From Bicyclus anynana (taxonomy: Eukaryota; Arthropoda; Insecta; Lepidoptera; Nymphalidae), in the NCBI RefSeq assembly GCF_947172395.1, contig NC_069095.1, forward strand, positions 15,164,271 through 15,228,270: DNA of 64,000 nucleotides, in the 5' to 3' direction. The notes under the pieces were generated by a model. It was not told where the DNA came from. It made no database searches and saw only the letters and a list, made by a program, of their open reading frames with translations. A program made the position numbers and the translations under genes. Positions within the stretch are counted from its first letter, which is position 1; each line of letters opens with the position of its first letter. Below, piece after piece: positions 38,463-48,714 of this stretch.

Positions 38463-41297
38463 ATGAAAATACATACACAGGAAAAAAATAATTTGTATAT
38501 TTGTTCTTTTAATGTCAGATCTTTGTCTTCAGTAACAAAATTTTTAGAATTAAAGACAGCTCTAGAAAATATTAATCATGATATACTAGGACTGAGTGAA
38601 GTTCGCCGATTAGGAGAGAGTATTATTGAAGAAGATAATTATATCATGTATTATCTAGACGAAACCAAAGGTCTAAACGGGGTGGGCTTTCTGGTCAAGA
38701 AAAAATTAAAGGAGTACATAAAAGCATTTATTGGCATATCAGAAAGAGTTTGCGTACTAGAAATTAAACTCGGAAACTTACCTTTTGCTATAATACAGGC
38801 TTATGCACCTACAGAAAGTTCATCCCAACAGGACATAGACGATTTCTACGACGATTTAGAAAAGGCACATGACTCTATCACCACGAAATACTTGATTTGT
38901 ATGGGAGACTTCAACGCACAGATTGGGATACCCAAAAAACACGAACGTTTAGTTGCAGGAGAATATGGCTCTGGAAAAAGGACCAAACGGGGAGAGAGAC
39001 TTGTTCAATATGCACACGAACATAACCTGAAAATTATAAATACTTTGTTTAAGTTAAAAATGAACAATAGATGGACATGGATTTCTCCAGACAAAAACAC
39101 AAAAAACGAGATTGACTATATAATGTCCTCAACACCTCACTTGTTCTCTAAGTATGAAGTGCTGTCATCGTTCCCCTTTGGATCAGACCATAGGATGTTG
39201 AGAGCAACACTCCATTTAAAATCAAGTAAAAAGAGCAGGCGCAACTTTACAAGTACCATTAAAAACTTCAAAACATTGAAAGAGCAAGAAAAATACCTTG
39301 AAACCCTGACAAATTTAATACCAGAACTTATAGAATCACATGAAAACAATAATATTGACGAATATTGCCAAAAAATCATTAACTCTATGCTTACAAGTAC
39401 AAAGGACATACAAAGGAAAAAGAAATGCAGTATTTTATCAGAAGAAGCACTGAATCTTATGAAAGAAAGAAATACCCTTCAAAATAAACCTAAACTAAAT
39501 AAAAGCGAAAAAGAAAAGCTTAAAAGGCTTTACAAATCTGCAAACAAAGAAATAAAGAAATGTTACGATACCTACAGAAAAAACACTATACTAAAACACC
39601 TCGCAAAATCTCGATCTGCAAAAAAAGCTTATAAAGAATTGAACAGAACAAAGGACTGGATTACATCACTCCAACCTGGCTCTACCAAATGCAAATCACG
39701 GTTAGAAATCATAGATATAGCTACAGATTTTTATGCAAAACTTTATAGTCAACCAGAATTATTCAATGAAACAAAGAACATAATCCAAAACATTGATACC
39801 TCTACAGTTGATGAGTTCACGAGGCCTGAAATTTTGAAACAAATAATGAGATTGAAGCCAGAAAAAACCGCAGGGCCAGATGGTATTACGAATGAATTTA
39901 TAAAACTAGGCAGAGGTTTACTTCTGACCCCTATCACACTCCTATGGAACAAAATTTTAAATGAAGAAACTGTTCCGCATACATGGACGGAATCCGAAAT
40001 AATTTTGCTTTTTAAAAAAGGTGACCCAGCGGACATCGGGAACTACCGACCGATAAGCCTTATGTCATGTCTCTACAAACTGTTTGCATCCTGTATACTT
40101 GAAAGAATATCACCAGATATTGACGCTCACCAACCTGTAGAGCAAGCAGGGTTTAGAAGTGGTTTCTGCACAATAGATCACATCCAAGTAGTCGACCAGG
40201 TGGTAGAGAAATATTTAGAATACCGCAAACCCATATACCTAGCCTTCATTGATTTTAAAAAAGCTTTCGACTCTATATCTCACTGCAGCATATGGGAAGC
40301 ACTAAAAACACAAAATATACACGAAAAATACATAAATATTTTGAAAAACATATACGCAAACATGACAAGTAGAGTCAAATTAGATAGAATAGGTCCAAAA
40401 ATTAATATAAATAGAGGTGTGAGACAAGGCGATCCAATCTCTCCAAAGCTGTTCATTGCTGTTCTGCAACACATAATGAACAATTTGCCATGGTCTAAGC
40501 AAGGTATTCGAATTAACAATAACTTTCTGAGTCATCTCAGGTTTGCCGATGACATCATTTTATTTTCAGAAACTCCAAATCAATTAAATAAAATGATAAA
40601 GGACCTAAATCAGGCTAGCATAAAAGTTGGACTGGAGATGAACCTGGACAAGACGAAAGTAATGACTAATCACAACAAGGCACCTATCATGGTAAATAAC
40701 ATCCCCCTCGAATATGTAGAGAAGTACGTCTACCTAGGCAAACAGATTTCTTTTAACAAAGAGAGAAATATGGCAGAAGTAGATCGAAGGGTGGCGATGA
40801 GTTGGAATAAGTACTGGGCTCGTAAAGAGATCTTTAAATCGCAGCTCCCGCTCACATCTAAAAAGATAGTTATGGACTCGGAAATACTACCTTGTCTCAC
40901 TTACGGATGCCAAACCTGGACGTTTGATGCTAAAACAAAAAGGAAAATCCAGACTACGCAGAGAAAAATGGAAAGAAGTTGTTTAGGCATAAAGTTGAGA
41001 GACCGGGTGAGAAACGAATACGTCCGTAATAAAACAAAAGTAACCGACGCCTTAACTTACTGCCTAAAAAGGAAATGGCAATGGGCTGGTCACTTGCCCA
41101 GATGTACCGACAGAAGATGGACCGAAAGAGTGATGAAATGGGCAGGTCCAATAGGCACAAGATCGAGAGGCCGCCCAGCTGCTAGATGGGTAGATGAAAT
41201 AGAGGCGACAGCGGGAGTGAAATGGCAAGAGGCAGCTAAAGATAGGGAAAGGTGGAAAACATTGGAGGAGGCTTTTACCCTTAGGGGGTCCATATAA
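38463..41297 (+). CDS. LINE ORF2: AP-type endonuclease and reverse transcriptase
   Basis: The 944-residue protein nicks target DNA and reverse-transcribes its own RNA at the nick. N-terminal endonuclease: N17 in CSFNVRS, E46 in GLSEVR, GDFNAQIG (148-155), NEIDYI (D218) and SDHR (D242/H243), all conserved catalytic blocks. A basic linker runs about 255-440. The reverse transcriptase has KTAGPDGI (469-475), NYRPISL, AFIDFKKAFDS (D597), RQGDPISPKLF (654-664) and LRFADDI with the catalytic FADD at 694-697. The C-terminus has the KWQWAGHL...GRPAARW block typical of RTE-like elements. No stop or frameshift is present, so it is potentially active. The start is set at the first ATG after the TAG; if ORF1 is read through, translation begins upstream. 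The nearest family by endonuclease style is the set often labelled 'craniofacial development protein 2-like' in databases (general knowledge). Confidence 0.95.
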   Translation: MKIHTQEKNNLYICSFNVRSLSSVTKFLELKTALENINHDILGLSEVRRLGESIIEEDNYIMYYLDETKGLNGVGFLVKKKLKEYIKAFIGISERVCVLEIKLGNLPFAIIQAYAPTESSSQQDIDDFYDDLEKAHDSITTKYLICMGDFNAQIGIPKKHERLVAGEYGSGKRTKRGERLVQYAHEHNLKIINTLFKLKMNNRWTWISPDKNTKNEIDYIMSSTPHLFSKYEVLSSFPFGSDHRMLRATLHLKSSKKSRRNFTSTIKNFKTLKEQEKYLETLTNLIPELIESHENNNIDEYCQKIINSMLTSTKDIQRKKKCSILSEEALNLMKERNTLQNKPKLNKSEKEKLKRLYKSANKEIKKCYDTYRKNTILKHLAKSRSAKKAYKELNRTKDWITSLQPGSTKCKSRLEIIDIATDFYAKLYSQPELFNETKNIIQNIDTSTVDEFTRPEILKQIMRLKPEKTAGPDGITNEFIKLGRGLLLTPITLLWNKILNEETVPHTWTESEIILLFKKGDPADIGNYRPISLMSCLYKLFASCILERISPDIDAHQPVEQAGFRSGFCTIDHIQVVDQVVEKYLEYRKPIYLAFIDFKKAFDSISHCSIWEALKTQNIHEKYINILKNIYANMTSRVKLDRIGPKININRGVRQGDPISPKLFIAVLQHIMNNLPWSKQGIRINNNFLSHLRFADDIILFSETPNQLNKMIKDLNQASIKVGLEMNLDKTKVMTNHNKAPIMVNNIPLEYVEKYVYLGKQISFNKERNMAEVDRRVAMSWNKYWARKEIFKSQLPLTSKKIVMDSEILPCLTYGCQTWTFDAKTKRKIQTTQRKMERSCLGIKLRDRVRNEYVRNKTKVTDALTYCLKRKWQWAGHLPRCTDRRWTERVMKWAGPIGTRSRGRPAARWVDEIEATAGVKWQEAAKDRERWKTLEEAFTLRGSI

Positions 41298-41442
41298 AAA
41301 TAAATAAATAAAAAACGTGTAAATATAAACAAAAAAAAAAAAAAATCAAATTTATTTTAGATATGTTATTTAAGATTGTGTGTTAGTTTTTAAGATTTAT
41401 ATGGAATTCAATAAAGCTTTATTATTATTATTATTATTATTT
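41298..41442 (+). other. LINE 3' UTR and (TTA)n tail
   Basis: AT-rich, with an A-run at 41331-41345, AATAAAG at 41410-41416 and (TTA)n to 41441. The short microsatellite tail is typical of RTE-like elements. Confidence 0.7.
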
Positions 41443-42080
41443 CGAGTGTATAAAAGAAATTAAGATTATGAATATGTACGAGTATGTATGGATTTTTAAA
41501 AGGTATGCCGCTAGGAATCGGGTTCTTTAGTCTCCTCGCTGCTGCTGTATAGTAGGAGCATAAGCTTTTATAAAATCACAGAGGTAACATTACAAGTTAC
41601 GTTTTACTCTGGAGCATCTCGAATTTCAAAGTTGTGGATTCTGTTTATATGTTAGTATAAAAGTATTAGTATGGATGGATGGATAATTCAAAATTAACTC
41701 AAGCGAAACAAAGCCTGTTCTATGCGAAAAAAATGACGGAAATATTTCACAAAGCTTTTCAATTTATAGTATAAAAACAAGACCCATAAATCCATTCACT
41801 GTAAAACAACTCCGAGATCAAATCCCCTGGAGCCCGCGGCATGATTTGAAATTAAAAAATAAACATTTACCTGCCTCCATTTGCCGCGCTCAGCCAGCGT
41901 AGCCTCAAAGACAGCTAGCTGTGTGCAAATCAAACATTGCCTCTTTGCCAGCTACCAGCTCTCTAGGGATGCCGAATTATTAGTTTCGCTTTGTATGTTA
42001 AAACTTTGCTCTGCATTTTCTGATTCTAAATTAAGATTTTATAAACAATATTTTAACCGACAAAAAGACGATCTATTTTG
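41443..42080. other. Non-coding stretch
   Basis: No supported gene. Positions 41870-41970 are more GC-rich without a clear ORF or motif. Confidence 0.4.
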
Positions 42081-42215
42081 ATGATCTCTCTGGCGCAGTT
42101 GTCAGTGCTGTGTCACTCAACATAGAGGTCCTGGGTTTGATTCCCAACACGGGTCAGTTTAGGATTTTCTCAATTGCCTCAGGTCTGGACCTGTAGCCAT
42201 GTAGCCAGTGGCGTA
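42081..42215 (+). repeat. tRNA-derived SINE, family A-like head
   Basis: 'GATCTCTCTGGCGCAGTTGT' (A box), 'GGTCCTGGGTTTGATTCCCA' (B box) and 'GTTTAGGATTTTCTCAATTG' parallel family A head and early body, but the 3' half is missing. Confidence 0.6.
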
Positions 42216-42322
42216 TCATCTACAAATCTATCCGTGGGCAAAGACGCATCTGCGAAACTCCTTTTTTAACCGAAGAAAAAGTAGAGCTTCTTTTTCTAAG
42301 CGGTGGCATTTATGTGGCACGT

Positions 42323-42556
42323 CCGCCATGTTGGCACGCTGGCACAATGCGGATTGGCCGACTTCACATGCCGAATTAAGAAAATTCCAAGGTATGCAGG
42401 TTTCCTCACGATGTTATTACTGTACCGTGTCTCAAACACGTGATATTTAATTTCTTAAAATGCACATAACCGAAAAGTTGGAGGTGCATGCCCCGGGCCG
42501 GATTCGAACCTCTCCGAATTGAAGGCAGAGGCCACATCAACCGGGCTATCACGGCT
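42323..42556 (-). repeat. SINE family B, diverged, tail-truncated
   Basis: On the minus strand it runs from AGCCGTGATAGCCCGGTTGA through 'CCGGCCCGGGGCATGC' and 'CACGTG..CACGG..' to 'CAATCCGCATTGTGCC'. The 3' microsatellite end is absent or diverged beyond 42323. Confidence 0.7.
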
Positions 42557-43254
42557 TTCAAAACGAGGGCTTTAAAGGATAGCTTACCCATTTATTCATA
42601 ATACCTTTAAATAATGGTCACGTACAAAGAAAGTCCGCTAGTACATTCTAAAATAATATTATATCAACAGCCTTAGGAGAGCGTGCCTTTACATAAGATG
42701 CAAGCGTAGATAGCGATGAACGGTCTCATTCGAACCCCTCTTAACATTTCACAACCTCTCCTGAATGTACGGCGATCATCAAAATGCACTCAGCGCCCTT
42801 TGATTGGATAAAATTATACTTTATTCTCAAAGTTTAGCACTCAGACCGCCATTGAGAATATTGTTGAGAATATTGCCCGCCGTTTAAAAGCTTTCTCGTT
42901 GACATTTCTCCTAAAAGGGAAAGTAAAACTTAGTGTGAAGACAAGACAAATGTTGATGATGAGCAATTGGCCCTCAGTTTCCTGCTGCCATCTTGATCCA
43001 GTGGGTAGCTTATTGTAAGGTTCTGGATTCGAGTTTTTGGGGAGGTATTTTTTTGTTCCTAGATTCTCAGTAGCAACATGAAGTTGAAAAATTGGTGGCG
43101 TTAGACCCTCGTGCCTCAAATAAATAAACTGTAAAAAAAAAATTCGTCAGTAAATCTGTGATGTGGTATGTGGTCCAAATAGCATTGGATTAGGTGGCGA
43201 GTCTATAAGCTGACAGGCCGAGTTACAAAATTTCTAGAAGATGCCAGCGATTTT
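42557..43254. other. Non-coding stretch
   Basis: No gene is supported. Contains 'TGCACTCAGCGCCC' and other unassigned sequence. Confidence 0.35.
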
Positions 43255-43400
43255 GCGTGAAATTCTGTTTTTTACAAATCTCACAGGAACTTTCCCGGGA
43301 TAAATAGTGGGCTATATTTTGTCCAAAAACCAATTTATCTTTTACCAAAAAGCGTTTAGACCGTGAAAAGGTAACAGATAGAATTACTTTTTAATAATAT
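43255..43400 (-). repeat. Helitron-related fragment
   Basis: 'GCGTGAAATTCTGTTTTTTA', 'CACAGGAACTTTCCCGGGAT' and 'TAGACCGTGAAAAGGTAACA' are the complement of interior phrases of the Helitrons at 25841 and 26214. Termini are not intact. Confidence 0.5.
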
Positions 43401-43670
43401 TAGTTGTTATACTTATAATATTGGTTTAGATGGATAGAAAGATAAGGTAAAAATATTATAAAATCGTTTCAAAAGATCGAGACATAGCAAATGTACAGCG
43501 ATTAAGAAAGTGGTCTTTTTTTACACTCAGCGAGAACGCCATTTGGTTGAATAAAACGAGACATTTTTTAAAACTTTAGCACTTAAGCCTCCATTGGAAA
43601 TATTGTGCGACTTCACTTCACATCTAAAAGCTGCTACTGCTAACTACACACATAAAGCTACCACAAAGCA

Positions 43671-44089
43671 GCCCCCCTAGCCAAGTGGCACGTCGATTCT
43701 CTTACTACGATCGCAAACGCTTCGAAAACTTGAAAAATAATATTACTATAAAAACAAAAAAAAACCGACTGCTTAATGAACTGAATAGAGAAAACCAACT
43801 TTATACAGATAGACCTACTATCATAATATCTGTAAGTTCGGACTAAATTCTTTGTGGTGCGGCATGCGGTGACAAACATTGGTATTTCATTCTTTGCCCG
43901 TAAGAAAGTATTTGACCCCGCCTGCCGACAATGACGCCTTTTGACGCAGTCGGGTAAAAATATATAGGAATGACATTTGCTATCGACAGATCACGTGATC
44001 AAGATCTATCATTCCCATACATTTTTCTAGTTTTCCAAGCGTTTGCGATCGTAGAAAGAGAATCGACGTGCCACTTGGCTATAGGGGCA
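43671..44089. mobile_element. MITE with ~55-bp terminal inverted repeats
   Basis: Left end CCCCTAGCCAAGTGGCACGT, continuing with CGATTCTCTTACTACGATCG and CAAACGCTTCGAAAACTT. The right end is its reverse complement with few changes (CCCCTATAGCCAAGTGGCAC, TCTTTCTACGATCG, CAAACGCTTGGAAAACTAG). The interior is ~300 bp with no ORF. The superfamily is unknown and I could not fix a target-site duplication. Confidence 0.85.
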
Positions 44090-44154
44090 GACCTCGTAGT
44101 GTAGGTGGCTTCCAAAATTAATGTCACTGTTGAAATTCAGTCATTATTATTTCT

Positions 44155-44220
44155 TATTATAAAAAATACTGACCGAATTGAGAACCTCCTCCTTTTTGAA
44201 GTCGGTTAATAAAACAAGAC
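44155..44220 (-). repeat. 'TTAACCGACTTC' repeat fragment
   Basis: 'TTGAGAACCTCCTCCTTTTT' then GAAGTCGGTTAATAAAAC is the reverse complement of the dispersed repeat at 12319. Confidence 0.55.
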
Positions 44221-44329
44221 ATATATTTTTGTAACAAAGGTTTGATTTTAGTCAAACACCATGCGGTAGATGTTAAGGTTTTCTTACTTTTTAAGGTTAC
44301 TTTGTCATTTAAACTTATTTCATGGTTGT

Positions 44330-44607
44330 TATATGACCTTTGCCATGGGGGTGTGGGTTCGAATCCGGTCCGGGGCATGCACCTCCAACTTTTCAGTTGT
44401 GTGCATTTAAAAAAAAAAATTAAATATCACGTGTCTCAAACGGTGAAGGAACACATCGTGAGGAAACCTGCATACCAGAGAATTTTCTTAATTCTCTGCG
44501 TGTGTGAAGTCTGCCAATCCGCATTAGGCCAGCATGGTGGACTATTGGCCTAACCCTTCTCACTCTGAGAGGAGGCTCGAGCTCAGCAGTGAGCCGAATA
44601 TGGTATT
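44330..44607 (+). repeat. SINE family B
   Basis: 'ATGACCTTTGCCATGGGGGT', B box GGGTTCGAATCCGGTCC, 'CACCTCCAACTTTTCAGTTG', 'CACGTGTCTCAAACGGTGAA', 'CATACCAGAGAATTTTCTTA' and 'CTCGAGCTCAGCAGTGAGCC'. The A-box part is weak, and the microsatellite tail is reduced to TATTGATAACG. Confidence 0.8.
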
Positions 44608-44639
44608 GATAACGTATACCACGATAAAACGAAGAAATT

Positions 44640-44735
44640 TTTAATGTCGATATTTCGACCCGGTTGCATGGATCGTGTCGTGGTCATGACGGGACTGAAA
44701 TTGCAAGATGCGAAGTTATAATATTAGTATAGATT
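44640..44735 (-). repeat. Helitron 5'-end remnant
   Basis: 'TTATAATATTAGTATAGATT' is the complement of the canonical Helitron start TCTATACTAATATTATAA. Upstream sequence (GTCGTGGTCATGACGGGAC) does not match the other copies. Confidence 0.4.
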
Positions 44736-44764
44736 GTATTTTGCGTGTGTGGATAGCCTAACAG

Positions 44765-44860
44765 ATACCTTTAATGCCTAGGTATGACGACAGAGGGAAG
44801 AACCCAGGATCTCAGTGTCCGTAACCGCATAAATCAACCACTAAACCAACAGGGTAGAGA
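44765..44860 (-). repeat. tRNA-like SINE head
   Basis: The minus strand gives 'TTGGTTTAGTGGTTGATTTA' (A-box-like) and 'GATCCTGGGTTCTTCCCTC' (weak B box). Assignment is tentative. Confidence 0.35.
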
Positions 44861-45560
44861 GACCTTAGTATGTAATAAATGACCTTTGTAAATTTAATTA
44901 AAGTTCTACTCGACGAGGTTTTAATCTAATTTATTTCTTTATGTTAATATCAACTGGGGATTCCAACTTTCCTGAATATTAACAGTTGAACATAGATATA
45001 TAAATATGAAACTAGATATAGAGCGAACATTGCTGAAACTAAAAAACAATTATAAGTAAGTTCCACAGGTAGGTACTTTTAATAAGATCCCAATTTGTGC
45101 CCGAGTAAATAAGGCCGAGAGGTCCAGTAAATTGAACAATAATAAATCAATCCCTGCAGAACAAATACCTTGTAGCAAATACATTTCTTCAATAATACAT
45201 ATGCATAATTATAACGAACACACACGCAATTTCTATCAAACCTTAAATACTTTAAAGTAAACAAGTAAATACTGCACGCTCATTTATAGTAAATACTTAC
45301 AACTTAATAAGTTCAATACAGAGCTATTAACTAAAATATGTAAGTGTGGACGAAAAATCCCAGCGACATCTAAGTGGTATTCAAGTTTACTCATCTGAAA
45401 ACAGAACATGGATTTTTCACGGTTTTGAAATCGATAAAAATACCTAATATCACGCGGACCAACAGTTCTACTAAAAATATTAAAAAATCTGTCAGCCCTT
45501 GGATAAATACATCAGTGTGCCTAGGGGGAGTTTTCAATATTTTCATATTGTTACTCTAAT

Positions 45561-45612
45561 GGAATTGAAACAGTTATGCAGTAGTGCCACTAGATGGCGC
45601 TGTTTCAATTCC
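45561..45612. repeat. 13-bp inverted repeat enclosing a CTCF-like site
   Basis: GGAATTGAAACAG (45561-45573) and its exact complement (45600-45612) flank a 26-bp loop. At 45587-45602 the sequence CCACTAGATGGCGCTG fits the insect CTCF core AGRKGGCGC with a CCAC flank. Whether protein binds is unknown. Confidence 0.6.
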
Positions 45613-46004
45613 TTAGAAATTCGCGTTTACGATAACGCGATAGTAACAGTATCAAACTGCCACTAGGCCCTCAGAAATTAAAACTTTTCCGCATTCCAGA
45701 AGTGACCAACGATCACTCCCTAAATCTTTAATACCCATTTTTAATATCAACAGTGTAAAATGAAAGTTTCGATATAATTTAACGAGCCCGCACAAAAACG
45801 CAAAGTTGACGCAACTTCATAATGAACTGTTTATTCTCTCATTAAAGCGATCGTTATCGCGCGCTGCTGCTCGCGTTCGCTTCGCTTCAGGTGGTTCACT
45901 GAGTTTCACCGGTGTAAACCTGATAAATACAAATTAATATATTTCCGAGGATAGTTATAGGTAACAGAATTGCTTATATTGAAATTAAATTAAATTAAAA
46001 TGAA

Positions 46005-46080
46005 ATGGAATGAAAATACTCTTTATTGTACACCATAATATAAACTAAAGAAAACAAAAACAATATATTGTAAACGACGA
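46005..46080 (-). repeat. Dispersed retroposon 3' end
   Basis: 'GAAAATACTCTTTATTGTAC' and ACCATAATATAAAC match the opening of the repeat at 25304. Only the end is present. Confidence 0.45.
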
Positions 46081-46309
46081 TTATTATTTATAAGAGAAAC
46101 TACTAAATTTTTGTGTTTTTATGTGCTTTCTGAACCTACAATAAGAAAGTTAACTTGTGGAATAATTATAAGCTATATTTAAAAGTGATGGTTAACTAAC
46201 CTACTTGAAATAGGTAAACGATTTTAAATCCAATTTCAAGTTATCTGAAATTATATTGACCCGTAAGTACAGCGATTAACCTATCTAACTTCCTATCACG
46301 ATGTGGTAG

Positions 46310-46560
46310 GTTCCAAGAGGGTAGGGATTTCCAAACATCACAATCCTGAGCCGTCTGCATCCAGCGAATCCTTGCGACTCGCCTGATGTCGTTAGCCCAC
46401 CTGGTGAGGAGTTAACGAACACAGCGGTTTTTTAGTGCAGGGTTTCCATATCATCACCTTGGGACCCTAACGTCCATCGGCTCTTCGAACTATGTGCCCC
46501 GCCCATTGCCACTTGATAACTTTGTCGGTGACTTTGATTCTTCAGTAGATCAAAAGAAAA
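46310..46560 (-). pseudogene. RTE-type LINE, 3' fragment
   Basis: 'GGGATTTCCAAACATCACAA', 'CATCCAGCGAATCCTTGCGA', 'TTGGGACCCTAACGTCCATC' and 'ACTATGTGCCCCGCCCATTG' match 62735-62930 in order. Indels break the frame. Confidence 0.8.
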
Positions 46561-46610
46561 AGTAAATTCAAGTAGGTAATATTATTATTTTGAATATTAA
46601 CTACTTGTAA

Positions 46611-46840
46611 TAACACTAATATTTTAAAAGCGAAAGTTTGTATGTAAGTGTGAAAGTGTGTAAGTATGTTTGTTCCTTTTTACGTTGCGACTACTGAAGC
46701 GATTTGGCTGAAATTTGGAATGGAAATATATTTTACGTTGGTTAACACATAGGCTACTTTCATCCTGGAAAAATGCATGGTTCCCGCGGGATTTGTGAAA
46801 AACTGAATTCCACACAGACAAAGTCGCGGGCGTCCGCTAG
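46611..46840 (+). mobile_element. Non-autonomous Helitron
   Basis: From TAACACTAATATTTTAAAAG to AGTCGCGGGCGTCCGCTAG^T. It carries 'GCGATTTGGCTGAAATTTGG', 'ACATAGGCTACTTTCATCCT' and 'ATGGTTCCCGCGGGATTTGT'. One of the better-preserved copies of this subfamily. Confidence 0.8.
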
Positions 46841-48714
46841 TCCTGTATAATTCTGGGTAAATGTATGGTACGCCATCCCCAATATATGGCGGCCATAACC
46901 TATACATCCATGTTCGGAGAACGTCAGTGTGAAAACACCCTCAAACCAAAGCAGATAAACAAGATGAATAGCCCCGCACTACACATTTATCTCTTGTTTG
47001 CACTTTTTGCAACTATTACTAACTGTCTCGGCAACACAGACTAACGACTCGGTAATAGATGAACGTGTTACAAACATAAGCAGTGTTACAGTTACATTTG
47101 TCTCTATTATACACATTAGTTGTACTAACTTTTTAACCCCGACACAAAAAGGGTTGATTTGTTTGTCTGTCTGTGCCATTGTAGCTCTTAAATGTGTGAA
47201 CTAATGTGACGTGACGTGGTTGTACCATTATTTCGTGCCAGAGGAAACACCTCAAATAGGTCCCAGGACTTGTGACCTTGGGAGTAGGTTTAAGGGATCC
47301 CTTTAGAACGCATTAACACTTACTTTCTCTGACCGACATGTTCTCCATGCCCACTCTAAACAATTTACGATAAACAATAATTACAACACAAAACATTATT
47401 GCACAAAATCACTAACGTGGCAGCGTGACGGTGTCTTCGCTGCCTAACAAACAACTGAGCTGAAGTTATCAAATATCCCCTTATTTTACCAACACTGATA
47501 TCTCCTCTTCTACAATAACATAGATAATGATTGTTAAAACCACCTACAATCGAGGAACTTTTAACACTAGAGCGCTATTCTGGAACAATGTTTAAATAAC
47601 TCGACAATGTTAGTTTCTAATTAGTATCTATCTCTCTCTATCTAACTCGAACGATACTATATAAAAAAAGATATATTTGGAAATTTTAAACGAGAATTGA
47701 ATTTGAAACTCATCAAGTTTTAAAAAAATAAAAAATATATTTGAAGAATAAGGGACGTCATGGAAAGTTAAACTCATTATAACTTGTTAACTGTATATAA
47801 AATTCCTGAAATCATCAGTTCTGAAAAAGTAACTACTCACTTTATCAGAACAGATAAGAAAATCAGCACAGTAGAAAGACATTGTCAAATCATAGTGATA
47901 GCTGGAGGCCTAACCGCATCGTACCCTGTTTACCTGTAAATTAAAAAACAAAAATTATAAAAGGATGCAACATTGAAACATTTTATGTACAATACGCATT
48001 CAGTTCGGAAGAAACCGGAAGCTGCGAAGCCTCCGGAAGTGGTTATATCGCAGGAGGCCGGAGGGAGGCTCCTCCAGAGGCGCTAATTGCGTCCTCTCTC
48101 CGCACTCGCTGGCACTGCGCGGAGATAACCGTTTAGTAGATCCTGAGTAGAATTGAGTACTCTATCGTCTTTTTAACCGTCTCATCGTAAGAGATATAAA
48201 AATATAACTAACACGATGACATTTAATCCTCATGACACATTTAATAAATAAATAAATCGTATTACTCCATCAACGAGTATCGTAATGACAATTTATTTTT
48301 TGGACATTTTTTTTGACATATTTATACATTTCTTCAATATTATCTTTGTATTTTCTTAATTACGTCGTAGTTATTAGTATTTTAAATGATTTATATAAAA
48401 AATTTATATTACATTGATTATCTCTATGTAAAGGACTACAACTCCATTGATGCTACTACAAAATGTTAAAATTAAAATTAAATATGATTGATGATATAGT
48501 TTCTAAGTATTGTTTTGTGAAGTTTGCACGCCCGTCAAGGCGAAAACTTTGTACATATAAAGTTTGTCATCTTTTGTAACCCTTCTTCTTCTTTTCTTTT
48601 GTTGAGTAAATGAACGATGATTTGATTTGATTTGAAGAGAGTGTTATGTGTTTTGACGACCTCTATAGCACAGTTGATAGAGCTGACAGTCTACGTGGCG
48701 CAGTTTTAGACAGC
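46841..48714. other. Non-coding stretch with a GC-rich block
   Basis: No gene is supported. Positions about 47998-48130 are clearly GC-richer ('GAAGCCTCCGGAAGTGG', 'GCCGGAGGGAGGCTCCTCC', 'CGCTGGCACTGCGCGGAG') than the surrounding AT-rich DNA, and could be a regulatory element or unannotated exon. At 48689, TCTACGTGGCGCAG is a scrap of SINE family A head. Confidence 0.35.

Larger units (their letters stand above)
36632..41442 (+). mobile_element. Intact two-ORF non-LTR retrotransposon (LINE)
   Basis: Layout: A-rich 5' leader (to 37478), ORF1 (37479-38327), 135-nt in-frame linker after a TAG, ORF2 (38463-41297), a 3' UTR of about 120 nt with AATAAA at 41410, and a terminal (TTA)n tract (41418-41441). 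Both ORFs are unbroken, so this copy could be recently active. The endonuclease-RT order and C-terminal 'KWQWAGHLPR..GRPAARWVDEI' block are RTE/BovB-like, but an L1-type ORF1 is unusual for classical RTE, so the clade is left open. Confidence 0.85.
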
